NCBI RefSeq assembly: GCF_001640805.2
Contig: NC_066835.1
Span: 10,916,130 to 10,980,129 of the forward strand
Length of the DNA: 64,000 bases
DNA from: Lates calcarifer
Lineage: Eukaryota; Chordata; Actinopteri; Centropomidae
Reading direction: 5' to 3'
Shown here: one piece after another, positions 44,292-62,937 of the stretch
Position numbering within the stretch: the first letter of the stretch is position 1
How the letters are laid out: every line of letters starts with the position of its first letter
Notes under the pieces: generated by a model
Seen by the model: the letters and a program-made list of their open reading frames with translations, nothing else
Database searches by the model: none
What the model was told of the DNA's origin: nothing
Made by a program: the position numbers and the translations under genes

Positions 44292-44516
44292 TCAGACACA
44301 GTCGTCAATTCCAGTTCTTTCCAAGAGGTAGCTGTATTGTTCCTCTTGTAGCAGCAGACTGAATTTGTTTGGTCCCTGTGAGGCTTTCCAGTCCTGCAGG
44401 AGGCAGTGCAGCAGCATGGCATGGAGCAAAAGATCAGTAAACGGAGGGGATGTTGGCTGTGAAGTAAATGGCTCAGCGTGGTGTTCAAGAGCAGGCTGTA
44501 AGGCATAATGACCAAG
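44292..44516 (-). pseudogene. unassigned exon-like reading frame (74 codons)
   Basis: On the minus strand a pyrimidine-containing TTGCAG acceptor (AG at 44518-44517) is followed in phase 0 by 74 sense codons and TGA (44294-44292). The product begins LGHYALQPALEHHAEPF and contains LLLHAMLLHCLLQDWKASQG and EEQYSYLLERTGIDDCV. Its composition (amphipathic Leu-rich helices, Trp, ordered polar residues) looks like real protein rather than chance translation. I do not recognise the family, and no upstream exon on minus could be found in the window. It may be a terminal exon of an unannotated gene, a decayed gene, or chance. Confidence 0.3.
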
Positions 44517-47509
44517 CTGCAACCCACAGAGAGCTGATTGTGTGTCTGTGGCTCAGTGCTGCTGTCGTCTGGGTTCAAAGAAATGTGCTGGTAAAGGAGT
44601 GCTCCTTCAGTTTCGGTTTGTTAGCAATGCAGTCGGTTACTGGCCATCCTCACATCAGTAGAGGGGAAAAACTGTTGTGTTAGAATACTTCTGCAACAGT
44701 AAAATAATTAGGATGGCCCAGTTATAGTAATCACTGCATCATTGGACAAATTATCCCTTCTAAATATTGTTATTTTTTTTAATTAGATGATGAATTGTGT
44801 TCTAATTCTGGTTGGATTCGACATAAGGGACATATTTTGGACAAGAGAATCTAAAATCTTACTCTGATTGTTGACTGTACTCACCAGACAGGAGCTTGTG
44901 TTACAGACTTGTGCCTGCCAGGGTTTAATACCAACATGGATACCTGTTCTTATAGGTTTTGTCATGCAAGAAAAGCTACATGAGTAAGAGTAAGCTCACC
45001 ACTCTGGTTCAAAATATATTGTGTTTTTAATCTTTTTTTCTATTTAATTTTGAGTGATTTTATAGATGATGATATGGGTTAATGTCACTTAGTCTCCTGG
45101 ATCGAGGATCATAAAGCAGATAAGTCTTGGAGTTTGTTGTGATATGATATTCTCTATATATTCTCTAAAGAGGCATGGTAAGGATGTGGGTGACAACCTG
45201 CCTATCTGACCTACAGTTTTTTTTTTTTTGTTTTTTTTTAATCAATCTAAGATCCATAAAAAATGCTCTAATCTGATTTCCTGAGCTGCTTCTGTCTTAA
45301 AGTTTGCTTTTGGGATTGATTACACAACCTGTGTTATGATTTCATTACCATAAATTGTGAGTATGGCACCACACACACATTTTCCATATTAAAAAGCAGG
45401 GCTGTGTATTTTTGGCCCCAGTTGCAGTGAGTGCACAGATTAGAGCTAATACTTTTCATCTGGTACAAAAGCAGATGATCTTTTCACTGGCCAGTCAGGC
45501 TGTCTGGACAGCAATGGGTGAGCTAGACATCTGACTGGACAGAGATGAGTATGTAATCTCTTAATAATGATATCAGTGCATCACATCAGTAGATAAATGC
45601 ATGTGTACTTGCTACTGTTACACTAGAAAAGGCAATGTCTTCATCTGCCTTCACGTCCATAGTCATCTGTTCTTTGCATCTTTATTGCACCTTAATTTCT
45701 TTGGCTGCCACAACACTCTCTTCATTTTTATTTTCAGTTCCTCAATTCTCTCTTTTTCCTGTACCTGTGATAATAAGTTTCTCTCCAGGCATCTGACATG
45801 TGGATAGTCAGGGGTGGCATGAAATGACTGTGTGATGGATTTGTCCATTAAAGCAAGCTGAGCTAAAACCTGTGGAGTCCCTCTGGCTGTCTTTCTGTCT
45901 GATTTTCTCTGTTTCTCTCCCTCCCTCTCTGTCTCTCTTTTTTCTTTTTTAATACAGACAGACTCACAAAATCACTCTCTCCTGCAGAACACACCACTCA
46001 CTATTTCCCTGCTGCAAGGGAACAGCTGTAACATTTACTCGCTTTTAGCAAGAATAATACACCTTTTAGGATAAACAGAAGTGATCTTATTATTAAAACA
46101 GTGAGTCATTACAGGTTTGTATGGCTCACTTAGTAACAGAGCTCTCATAACTACAACACTCACTCAGACCCCTAACCTATACTAAAAGGCAATGCCTGTT
46201 TCTAAAAAAGAACTTATGATGTTAGTTGGAGTTTATGAGGGATTTTCAAACGTAATAACTTTTTTATTTATTTTGTTTGTAATAAAGCTTAACAGCTACA
46301 TATCCTTACATAAGAAATATGGAAATAATCCCACTGAAAACATCTGTGAGAAAAGTAAACTAAGTCAAGACCTGTCCGGACGCTGTACTCGAGGGTCTCA
46401 CCTGAAAGTACGGGCCTGTTTTACAGCTGAGGCACCCTGCTGAAGTCATTTGTTTTCAGAGTGTGACACTGACAACACCCAAGATTTACCAAAGCCCCTT
46501 CTGTAGCCTCAATATGCCATTCAGTTGGCAGTCGTGGACACTTTCTTGGATCCTCGTTGACAAAAGGTCCAAATGAATGTCACATCAACTGCGGTGCCAT
46601 GCAGGAGAGGGGCAAGTTTCTTCCCTGCACTCTGCCAAGTAAGACATGCCTGTTTGACTTTGACTTGGGAAAGTAAATGAGATCATGACTAGGTATTCCC
46701 TGTAACCCAATATTTATGGAACATTTATTGAGCAAAACCTGAGAGGGGTAGGAATGAGCACTGGTGGCGTGGGAGCAGGGTTTTAAGAGAGACAGTTGTG
46801 TGTATGTGTTAAGGCATACTGCATGTGTGTATACAGGCCCTATATGTAAAATAGAAAAACACTCAGGATGATAGGAGGCTGGACACTGGAGCATATTGTC
46901 AGAAAACTTACTTGCTCAAATTAAAATTTGCATTAATCTAATAACTGACTTGCTCTCTGAGCTACCATGTTATCTAAGTTTGGACGAGCCTCAAGAGTTT
47001 CAGAAAAAACCTCAAGGAATAGAACTCAAACACTGCCTGTCTGTAGGCTTTTAGATTAACACAATTATCAACTCCATCCACATTCAGCAAAGCACTTTAT
47101 AGAGCACCGCTCACACTCTTATCTCCGCCAGTCAATTATAAATTCTCAGTTAGTCATTTTGGAGGGGCTGAATGAGCCTGACCCTTGATGAGTATTAATC
47201 TAATTTACATTTTTAAAGAAATGTACTATACCTCTATTTCCCAGTGGTGTATGTTCTGCACTTGGCTTTGTTTTGCTACAAACAAACGGGCAGACAGACA
47301 GACAGACAGGAAAAAAAGGTCTGACAGAATCTCCAAGAATAATAATTAGATATTTGGTGTGCAGTGTGGTAGTCTACTGTTTAGTCTCGGAGGACCAGAG
47401 CATGCAGACGAATAACGAATACCAAATCAGTTACACCTCCTCTGCAGGAGAATGTAGTTTATTTTCTGCTGAGCTATTAGCGCCATCTAGCGAACGGTCA
47501 TTTCACTTG

Positions 47510-47575
47510 GAGGAAGTGACGTCAACTCAAATCCCTGCCAATCAGCAGTCGCGGCTCAAAATTCGAACGTCAACT
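47510..47575 (+). promoter_or_regulatory. sgo1: sgo1 promoter elements (CRE, CCAAT, CHR-like)
   Basis: A perfect palindromic CRE TGACGTCA (47517-47524), a CCAAT box (47538-47542) and TTCGAA (47562-47567), a CHR-type word, lie within 51 bp about 340 bp upstream of the sgo1 start codon. CCAAT plus CHR is the known arrangement of G2/M genes bound by NF-Y and the DREAM/MMB complexes. Assignment to sgo1 is by position. A GTAAGT at about 47699 may end a non-coding first exon. Confidence 0.5.
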
Positions 47576-47902
47576 CGCTGAGAGAGTCAGATAAGATGCG
47601 ATAAAATGGATTATTTTGTTGCCTAATTTAAGTAATGGTCGAGTAATTGTTGAAGCAATAATTAACATAACAACTATCTTGGCAATATACACACACTGGT
47701 AAGTTGCTTTCCAATAATGTCCTATTGCTGCTACCGAAGACAGCTTGTTGGATTGACTAACGTTAACATCGACTAGCGTGCTAACTTAGCTAGTGAGTTA
47801 GCTTAGTCGTTTGTTTTGCTAAGGTTTATCATCGACATGTTGCGCTGTTGATCAGCTGGACGACCTAAAAAAAACTGTTGAACTGTTCAAAGATCCTGAG
47901 CC

Positions 47903-50900
47903 ATGGTGAAAGAACGAGCCCAGAAGAAGTCCTTCCAGCAGAGTCTGGAGGACATTAAGGAGAAGATGAAGGAGAAGAGGAACAAACGGCTGGCTAGTGC
48001 CTCAGCTCCCAGCAGAGGACGGTCCAGGATGGTAAACAAAAGCAGCGGTGAGGAAATGACAGCTTAATTTAAACGGCATCAGCTTGATTTCAGTACAGCA
48101 CCTTTCACACAGTTATTGTTACTTAAAATCAAAGTATAGTTATCAATTGATTGATTGAAGGATGCACTTGAAAGAGGATGGGATTTTGCCTCAAACACAT
48201 GACATCCTTATGTTTTCTCTCAGGGGCTAACTCCACACACACCATCCTGAAGGGTGTGCAGCTGAACAACAAGGCGCTAGCTGTAGCCCTGCAAGGAGAG
48301 AAGGAAAAAGTGAGGCAAGCTAATGCAGTGATCCTGCAGCTGAAAAGAGAACAGCAGGCTCTGTTCCTCCACCTGCTTTTGCTCAAGAGGAAGCTCAAGG
48401 AGCAGGAAGTTCTGGCAGCGAGTGCTTCAGAGGTACAGTTTGGAGACCTGTCCTCTGTTCTTGTCCAGCCCGTGTTTCACATTTGGGTTTTACTCCAGTC
48501 TTCCAGATAATTCAGTAAACCATGTAAATGATTTTGCAAAATCATTGACTCATAAATGTCATTGCAAAGAACAATAGTTTATTTCTTTGTGTGTTGATTT
48601 AGACTAATCCTGCAGCAAATATTCCTGTTGAACCTCAGCACCATGTGAATTCGACAAGGTAACTTTTTAAAAGTCCAAAATATATCACATAAAATTTATC
48701 ACATCGTTTGTCCTGAGTTTTATGACTATGAATATCCATTACGGTTCAATTTACAGGAGAAAGCGGACCAGCCAGAACCTTGATGCACCCATCATGTGCA
48801 ACCCCTCACCAATTTGTGCAGGTATATGAACACATACTCTTAATATATTCCTGGTCAGGTCAATATTAGGATTAGCTGTAAGGATTAACTTATTGTCAGC
48901 TGAGTATTTTACATCACTGACTTGAAGCTATGTTTTTGAATACAAAAATCAGACTGATTCACAACTGAATTTAAATATGGCCTGTTCTTTAGATTATTAC
49001 ATGACAGCTGCTGTGTACACTTTTTAATAAACTATTGCATTTGTCCTTTTCCTAAAACTGAACTATTTTAATTGATAACATTGGTTTTTGTCTTTCTTCA
49101 CAGAGCCTCAGCCCTGTGACAAGAATGGACAACCTGAATGTGACAAGCAGGTTGTCTTGCCATCAACAGTGGGTGTACGGCGTCGACAAGCAGATAGAAG
49201 GAGCAGGAGGAGGTCTGAGCGTGTGCAGGAACAGTGGTCAGACCGCAACACAGGCTTAGGGGCTTTAACAGCTAGTCCTATGGACGGTAACAATGGAAAT
49301 ACAAATCAGCCACAGCAAGGACCAGAACCAGAAATGGCAGCTCCCATTGACACTGAGGAGTTTCATCACTCTACCCCTGAACCTGTCCCACCTAAAAAAA
49401 ACAACCAGCAGCAGCCTAATAGGAAACAAGCCCAGCAGCAGCAGCCCCGCACCAAACCAGAACTGGCTGCAAGGAAACCAGAGAGAGGCCGCAAACCAGA
49501 GCGTGCCCAGTTAAAGAAACCATGGGAGAATCCCAAACCTAGGGCCCGCTCCAAGAGTCGGGACCGTTCAGCCACACGTTCCAAAACCGCTCCTCTTACA
49601 CAGGGCAATAAGCTCAACACCTCGCTTGGATTCAATGACACCTTTGATTTTGACTGTGAAGAGGCGATTCACGTCACACCCTTCAAGGCAAAGGCAGAAG
49701 ACACGGCCATCAGCGAAGAGGCTACACAAAGAGGACAGACCCAAACGGAAGCATTGCCTGTCGCTTCTAAACAGAGTGAGTCCAGCTCATCATCACCATC
49801 CTCTGGAATCAGAGGACAGTCTGTATGTCCCTCAGAAAACCAGGAGGAGACAGACTTCACCGGACAAGACCAAGATGATCACCACTCGCAGAGGCCGGCT
49901 CTCTAAAGTTGTCAGACAGAAAGAAAACGTCCCTCCAAAACAGGAAATATCAGGTGAAAATTTAGCCTTGTCATTTAAACTCCAACTTCATATTTCATTT
50001 TAAAACTTTTGGAGAAGTTCAAATCGTTATAATTTAACATTTTCTTTCCTTGCTTTGTTTTATAGTCTTTAGAGATGAAGAGTCAAGTCCCAAGGCTGTA
50101 GAGTGTGAAAAGGAGCAAGTTAGTCTCCATCACTCCCCTGACTCTAGCTTCTCTAACAGCCCTAACCCTGCAGGGATGGGACAGGAAAATCACCAAGGTG
50201 AGTAACTGTTCTGAAACATGTTGACTTTATGTCTGTTACAAAATAACCACAGTGTTCAGCTTCTTACGCCACAGGCAGACTGAGAAAGCATGGTGCTGAT
50301 ATTTATTCATAGTGAATCTGCATCATGTCTGGGTATTTACGGCAGTTGTAATAAGCAGCAACACATTTCCTTTATTTCCCATAATGCTCCTTGAAGGCTG
50401 AATGCCTGTGCTTCTTTTGAGAGGATGTTAATTTAAATCAAATTGGCTAATTGCTGGACTTCTCAAAGCTATATCATTACATATTAATTATTGTTGTTTC
50501 AAAAATTCTATGGCATAAAAAAGGTGATAAAATGAAGTGTTTGCCTGTTATGTCCCGCTGAATGAACTTTGGTTTGCGTCAATTAACTACATCTTATGGA
50601 ATTAACAATATGCAGTGCAAATACTCAAAGTTGTTGACTTGTGTTGTCTTCTGTGGCTTGAGTGACTGTTTGTGCTCGTGGTGAATTGAAGTTGTTTGTT
50701 TGCTTGTCCTTGTTTGTCAGAGCCTCACAGGGAGGTTATGGAGGATGGTTGTTTGCCGCCTGTCAGCCCTCTGGTTGAAGCTGAGATGATGAGAATAGAC
50801 AACGTCCTGTCTAATTTTGGAGATTCCTTTTGTGACGCCCAACCTCTTTTACCTCACCAAACACCTCAGCGGATCAAGACATGCAAGAAACGTAAGTTTA

Positions 50901-51476
50901 TTTGAATCTCACAGTATTACCTCTTCTCTGTGCGTCTGCTTCATTGCACCCTGCAGCTCTTCACTGGTGTATGCACACGAATACACACAACTCCTGTTTT
51001 CCTTTCTCTCTCTCGTGGATCACATCTTCCTTCCTTCACGTCTCCACAGGTGGGCTTGGTGTAAGGACAGCAGGGCGGGGCTTGAGTCTGTGTGATGTGA
51101 CCAATCTGTCCCCTGCAGCCTATCGCAAGTTCTCCTCCGAGGCCCGGAGCTCCACTCCCGTTCCCACTCGCAAGCGGCGCTGCACCATGGTGGTGGACTA
51201 TAAGGAGCCCTCGCTAAACGCGTAAGTTTGCATATTAATGCTGCTCTTGCTGTCAATGGTTCACTGTTTTTATTTTACTGTATGAATGCTTAATAATTAT
51301 ATTCCCATCTTGGCAGGAAACTTAGGCGTGGAGACAAGTTCACGGACTTGCAGTTCCTCCGTTCTCCTATTTTCAAGCAGAAGTCTGACAGGAAATCTGT
51401 GCGAAAATCAAGGAGTTCGATGAACGGCCAGAAGCCATTTGAGAAATACAATGAGTCGTTTGTTGGATGTCGCTGA
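47903..51476 (+). CDS. sgo1: shugoshin 1, centromeric cohesin protector (one apparent frameshift)
   Basis: Nine exons: 47903-48047, 48224-48432, 48603-48658, 48757-48821, 49104-49953, 50066-50197, 50721-50891, 51050-51221 and 51317-51476. All introns are GT-AG; corrected for one extra base the protein is about 652 aa. The N terminus ([20 protein letters not shown], then a coiled coil at about 55-118) is the shugoshin PP2A-binding coil. The C-terminal SGO motif spans exons 8-9 ([14 protein letters not shown], then [20 protein letters not shown]) and binds phosphorylated H2A at centromeres. The middle is Gln/Lys/Arg-rich and disordered, with a [11 protein letters not shown] motif. Shugoshin with PP2A keeps centromeric cohesin from premature release. 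In exon 5 (850 nt, expected multiple of 3) the open frame shifts by +1 between about 49770 and 49900; upstream reading stops at 49906, while the other frame continues with [19 protein letters not shown] into exon 6. Confidence 0.9.
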
Positions 51477-51772
51477 AAGCACCTACCTTGTTTTGTTTTA
51501 ACAAATGATCATTTTGTTTTTTACTCTGAAGTTTGTTTTTCTTTATGTGATTTGTGTGATATGTAATGTGAATGTGATCAGTTTTAGATATTTTTTTTGC
51601 GTGCTTGTTTCATCCTTGTTTCGCATGTGTTTAGTCTTTCTTCTCTTCTCCATTTCTCCTCTTCATCTCAAGATAAATGTAGTTAAGGCTCTTTTCTGAA
51701 TATCAGATCATTTAACTGCATTATTGTTTTTATTATGAGATCCTGAACATGAGCACATATTATTGTCATCTA

Positions 51773-51778
51773 ATAAAT
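51773..51778 (+). terminator. sgo1: poly(A) signal of sgo1
   Basis: AATAAA about 300 nt after the stop codon; a second AATAAA lies at 51823-51828. Confidence 0.6.
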
Positions 51779-51904
51779 ACCAATTTATATCTCTCTTTAA
51801 GTGTATCTTCTGCTGTATGATTGACAATAAACTTGTGCTCGGCTGACAATGAATATGCTAAGTTTTATTGGAGAGGAGTTTGTTTGTCATTTTATTATCA
51901 ACAG

Positions 51905-52110
51905 GGTGACCATGGCTCAGGAGGTAATGCGAAGGTCGGTGGTTCGATTCCCAGCTCCTTCAGTCTGCATGTTGAAGTATCCTTGGGTAAGATGCTAAAC
52001 CCTAAATTGCTCCCGAAGTAGTACTGGTGTGTGCTAAACAATCTGTGTACATATAGAAGCACTGATAGTGTGTGTGTGAATGGGTGGATGTCACTTATAG
52101 AATATGGTTT
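51905..52110 (+). mobile_element. tRNA-derived SINE
   Basis: An A-box-like TGGCTCAGGAGG (about 51913) and a good B-box GGTTCGATTCC (51941-51951) begin a roughly 200-bp unit. It continues with a fish SINE body (CTTGGGTAAGATGCTAAACC, then GTGTGTGTGAATGGGTGGATG). No cloverleaf can be closed, so it is not a tRNA gene. Boundaries are approximate. Confidence 0.75.
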
Positions 52111-52326
52111 AGACTAGAAAAGAATACACCAAAGTTTAAATGGAACTGAGTTTGTGTCATTTTTTGGTCAATTTGAACACAAAGTTTCCTTTATTGGACC
52201 TGAAAAGGCACAGAAAGCTGTGTCCTTTCATCTTTTTTACAAATGAAAAATAATTAAATGAAGGCTGATCATCTTTGATGTCCTTTAGTTAAAACACTAC
52301 AGACACCAAATTAGCCTCAGTTCTGT

Positions 52327-52332
52327 TTTATT
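52327..52332 (-). terminator. kat2b: poly(A) signal of kat2b
   Basis: AATAAA on minus, 1.33 kb after the kat2b stop codon. It gives a plausible AT-rich 3' UTR ending short of the SINE. Confidence 0.5.
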
Positions 52333-53659
52333 CAGTCTATAAAATAGGCTAATACTATGTCATTAAAACCAATTGTACAAAGAGCATGAAATCATTTTTT
52401 CCAGACATTAGAAAATGTATTTTTTTCCTAAAGTTTGAAAAGTACAAACACCTTTTTACAAAACAGCAAAACTACGTAGTATTGCACAATCTTTTCATTT
52501 ATCTCCAAAGTATAAAGTTATCAATCTCCATCTGCGGGACAAAAATAAGAAAGAATAAATTAACCTTGTCTTAAGCATAATTCTTTTAAATTACAGCACA
52601 TAAATAAGAATAAACTCTAGATAATTAAATTAGTCCTTAGTCAACAGCGGTAATTTATAGGTCAAACAAATTCTGAAGAAAAGAAGATGCTCTTTTTTTA
52701 TGTTTACTAATACTTGGAAAAATAAAAGTGCATTTTGATAGTCAAACTGCCCTAGGTGGCTTATACAAAAAAAAAGATTTTTTTTAAAGTTCTGAAACAG
52801 AAAATAGATGTTATGTACACATTTAAAATATACAGTGGGTATAAGTGCTTTAAAATAATTAAAATCTGTACAAATTTAAAGTATGTATTCCTCTTTTGGC
52901 AGGATGAACTCATCACAGACGAACTTTGACCTCATCAATGGCACGCACGCTCACAGGAAACAGGATTATATCGACAGGAAAATCTGATCTCTCAGTCACA
53001 GTCCTCAAGGCTAACACTTGTGTAACGACGTAATACACAGTAGATGTCACTGCTGCGCGTGACATCTCTACCTGAGTCAACTGAGAGGAGGAGGCAGGCA
53101 TTCAAAAAGGCAGGGAATGAAAGTGAGAGGGGAGGAGAGAGAGGAGATGGAGAGAGACAAAGTAAGGTGTGTGTGGTGAATCTCCAATCAGCTGTCGTTC
53201 CGTGTCGCCTTTCAACTGTAACACAAAAATAATAACGGAAGCTTTCTGCCCTGTTTAATATGTATCACTGTTACACCTCCCACTGTCCTTCCTTTCCATG
53301 GGACCCTTGGATATGTGATGAAATACGAAGACACACTGCTTCTTTTGTTTCATACCAGCAACAGTCTCATAGGTTGACATTGAGGCCTTCCCTCACGGCC
53401 TATCTTTCAGTGTAAATATCAGTCTAAGCTACTGATCCAGGATCTGGGCCTGCATGCACCAAACATTAAAAGAGTGCTGATCTGAGACCCATGTGCACCT
53501 CTTACATTAAGATATGTTTCTGAAACCTAACTGCTCCAGAATCAGTAGTCCTACTCTTGGTTTGTCCGTGCACACGATGCATCACTTATAACCCGAACCT
53601 TAACCACATCCTGCTCTCGTCCTTCGTTAAGGTGAGGAGAAACGTCTTCTTCCTCTCAT

Positions 53660-59709
<6,050 letters not shown>

Positions 59710-60385
59710 TATTCGCACCGAACCCCGACGGGACCCCCGGCCCGGGAAATATTCGCTCTGCTGTCCGCTCTATTCCACAAGCGGAGGATCAGACATGGCG
59801 CTCATCCTTATTTTCAATTTCTCACTGTAGGCCCATTTTCCTCCGCTAGGGGACTCAAATGGGATAGGCCGATTCCACTACAATTCGGAGAGGAGAGAGG
59901 TCACAAAATGCAACCATTTGTAGCAAAATTTCAAGGTCAAATGTAATGGAAAAAATGTTGCTGAGCAAACAGTGACTAATAGATCATGTTCATCCCATGC
60001 AACACAGAGGAATTACTGGAACCAATATTTTATAGAATATATTAATATTAGTGTCAAATTATAACATAAAAAGATTTTCTTAGTTCAGTAAGGAAAGCAA
60101 ACGTCATCTCATTAAATTCATACAAATATAGCTGTAAGTATTTTTGACCCATATAGATTAGTCAGGTTTAATGTCAAGCATTATGAAAATAAAAAGCTTT
60201 TCTCAGTACCAAGTTGCAAAGTAGGAGACATTAAAACTGTAAGTTCTAACATATAAAAGACAAAACATGACAAAGAGGCAGTTAAAAAGATTTTTAAATG
60301 ACTTTCTCTTTGAGAAAATGTCACCAAGTCCATGCACACTCACTCACTCACACACGCAGCCTGATTACAATAATAAATGATCAAA

Positions 60386-60403
60386 TTTATTTCAGTATTT
60401 ATT
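60386..60403 (-). terminator. rab5a: paired poly(A) signals, probably of rab5a
   Basis: Two AATAAA hexamers on minus (60386-60391 and 60398-60403) would give a 2.6-kb 3' UTR. An earlier site could also be used. Confidence 0.35.
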
Positions 60404-61914
60404 TGGTCATTACATAACAGTACTGTAAAATGCTTGCATTTAAATGTTTTCGGCTGCAATTAAGTGTTCACGGCAAAAAAACAAAAAACAGAACCAAAAA
60501 AAAAAAAAAACAACAAAAAAAAACCAAACATACAATTTACATCCCTATTATGTGTTAATTCATTTATTCATGAATCACCATCGTGCCAGCTGATAGTTGT
60601 TACACTGTTGCTACAATATCGTCACAATGTTACTGAGATGTTATAGAGGAGCAGACAATTGGTTAATCAAACTGTTTTGTGTTGTGTCTGATTCCTCTAG
60701 AGCTTTTACAAGCAGTGTCTCTGGAGGTTCAGGTCTACTTACAGGGAGGAGTACTGGACAAGGCATCGTAGCCTGATACCATTAAAAAAGGTATTAGTGA
60801 AATCCAATAAAGAGAGTTTAAAAAATAGAAACCAAAATATTTGGATATTATTTTTTTTCTTTTGAGAAAAAGGTACAAGACAGACAACTAAATAAATGCA
60901 ATTTCATTTCTTTTGTTAATAACACTACATACATTTATAAAGACCACCACTAATTATAATTTAACCATTTGTGTGGAAAAAAGGAACAGAAACAAAACTC
61001 CAAACCCAGATTGTAGCTGTTTTTTTCTGATAACTGTACAGTTTTTTTTTTAATGATTATCTAGACAGCTCCCTAGCAAGCATTAGTCCTGTCACTTGTA
61101 AATCGAAAAAAGGTAGACTACACTGCAACACCCTATTTACAGTATATTATTTATATATTTATATTTATATATATTTATATATTTATATCACACTGGCTGT
61201 AATTATGACAAGATATATTCCATGAGCGTTATTAGTGCAAGGCATGATTAAGACAGACCTGTAAAAAGAGTTATTAACCACATGTGCTGTGTATGTGTTT
61301 GTGTGTTTGCGTGTGTATTATAACAATGTATAGTGTGGGGGGTGGGAGGTGAAAAACACAAATATGTGGTCAACAGTTGAGGGAGTGGTGTAACAGACTA
61401 CATGTGTGTGTTCATGTGTCCTTATGTACAATGATGTTTAGGTTTGACAGGGTTCAGAGAGAAGTTGTTGTAATGTGTGTGTTTATGTGCAAACGTGTGT
61501 TCCAACATACACACACGGAAATGGGCACGTGTAAGTGAGTCTATGGATGAAATCTGTCACCAGCCAGCCAGCCAGCCCAGGCCCAGTTTGTACACCACTG
61601 ACACATGACTGTGTCTAAAGCACTTCCTAATCAAGAGAAGATGACAAAATAATTCTGAATTCAAAGGTGATTATGAAGCAACCTTACATATTGCACCTCC
61701 CCACTCACTAACATCACCTTTGCTTTCTACCATGTGCAAACCCAGCAGTGGTCCAGCAACATTAACACAATAGAAAAGGTGATCTGCATTAACTAACTCA
61801 TCCAAAGGCAGAAACCCAACAGTCCCCAGTATAACCATGACAAGGGTGGACTATACCAAGACTTATGAAAGAACACTGCATCAGGAGGTGGGGAGGCAGT
61901 GACACTAATGTCAA

Positions 61915-62000
61915 GTCAAGTCAAATTTTATTTATATAGCGCCAATTCACAACAGAAGTTATCTCGAGGCACTGTAATGTGTACCTCACAGGCCCCTGTG
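61915..62000. mobile_element. interspersed fish repeat fragment
   Basis: TCAAGTCAAGTCAAATTTTA followed by TTTATATAGCGCCAATTCAC and GTTATCTCGAGGCACTGTAA matches, from memory, a very common teleost dispersed repeat. It lies inside the probable rab5a 3' UTR. Confidence 0.55.
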
Positions 62001-62937
62001 CCTTGTTGTAGAGAAGCTGGGTGGAGTGAGGGGGTTTGTTGTGCCGCAATGGTCTTTGCAGACACTCAAAATCACAGAGTAAATACTGTGAAACATTGCA
62101 CAATGCCACTAGAGACAGCTAGAAGCAGGCATGGCCCCAAGAATGGAGCCTTAGGGTGGTAGAAGAGAAATGTACACTAGTACTACTTTGGGTTTAGTGG
62201 GGGAAAGGACACGGAGAGCAGTGGACGGGCTGAGGGACTCAGACCTCTAAAAGGACTACAGTCCACAAATGTTTTTAAACTTTCAGATAAAAGGCTCCCA
62301 GTGACAAAGGAGAGGCATGAAGCCCTAGGTTCCTCTCTGTCTGTCTCCACCCTATGCCTTTCCTCTTCCTCAGATTCATAAGATTACACCCCTCTTCACT
62401 TATAGACATTTTTTCTGTGCTACTGCCAGATAAAAGGTAAAGCACAGTTTTCTGTTTTTCTATTTTAGGCCATATAAGTATACAGGTATGTGCATCCATA
62501 ATTTTGACAAAATTATAGCAAAAACATTTTTTAACAAAATTATCAAAAACAGAAGACTGGTATTAGAATTGCTCTGGTAAAGTCTCAAGCTATCCCAGAA
62601 AAGGGAAGTGACCACTTCCTCTAAATGAAACTCATATCTACACATTGGAAGGAAGATGATGGAAGGCAGGGTGCACTAATATTCTCTAAGATCTGCTGTC
62701 ATTAATCTATCATCAATAATTGATAGATGTAACAAGCTAGATGGCAAAAAGTAAGAAAGAATGGTTAGGAGGCTTCACCAGGTAGCAGCAGAACCATGAT
62801 GTAGGAAAAGAGGCAGAGCCATGTTGAGAGATCAGTGTAATGGCATTGACTTCGCTACTGCAAAATGAAAGGTGGGCACAGGGCATCTTTTCTTGTTTTG
62901 CCAATCAGAGAATTGGAGATAAGAGTACAACATATTG

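Larger units (their letters stand above)
40961..47902. other. znf385d 3' UTR and spacer to sgo1
   Basis: The znf385d 3' UTR runs to about 41515. A TG repeat (41193-41218), a GA/TG repeat (about 42219-42250) and a foldback MITE (43461-43930) follow. An exon-like frame lies on minus at 44292-44516. The remainder to about 47450 shows nothing I can assign. The sgo1 promoter region occupies about 47500-47900. Confidence 0.55.
51477..53659. other. convergent sgo1 and kat2b 3' UTRs with a SINE between
   Basis: The sgo1 3' UTR (plus) ends near 51800, a SINE follows, and the AT-rich stretch 52310-53659 is best read as the kat2b 3' UTR on minus. The short frames here have no family resemblance. Confidence 0.6.

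Noticed and set aside
45500..47450. Further genes between znf385d and sgo1
   Set aside because: Only short frames without motifs or paired splice sites were found.
51905..51980. Possible tRNA gene
   Set aside because: A- and B-box-like words are present but no acceptor, anticodon or D stems can be formed, and a SINE body follows.
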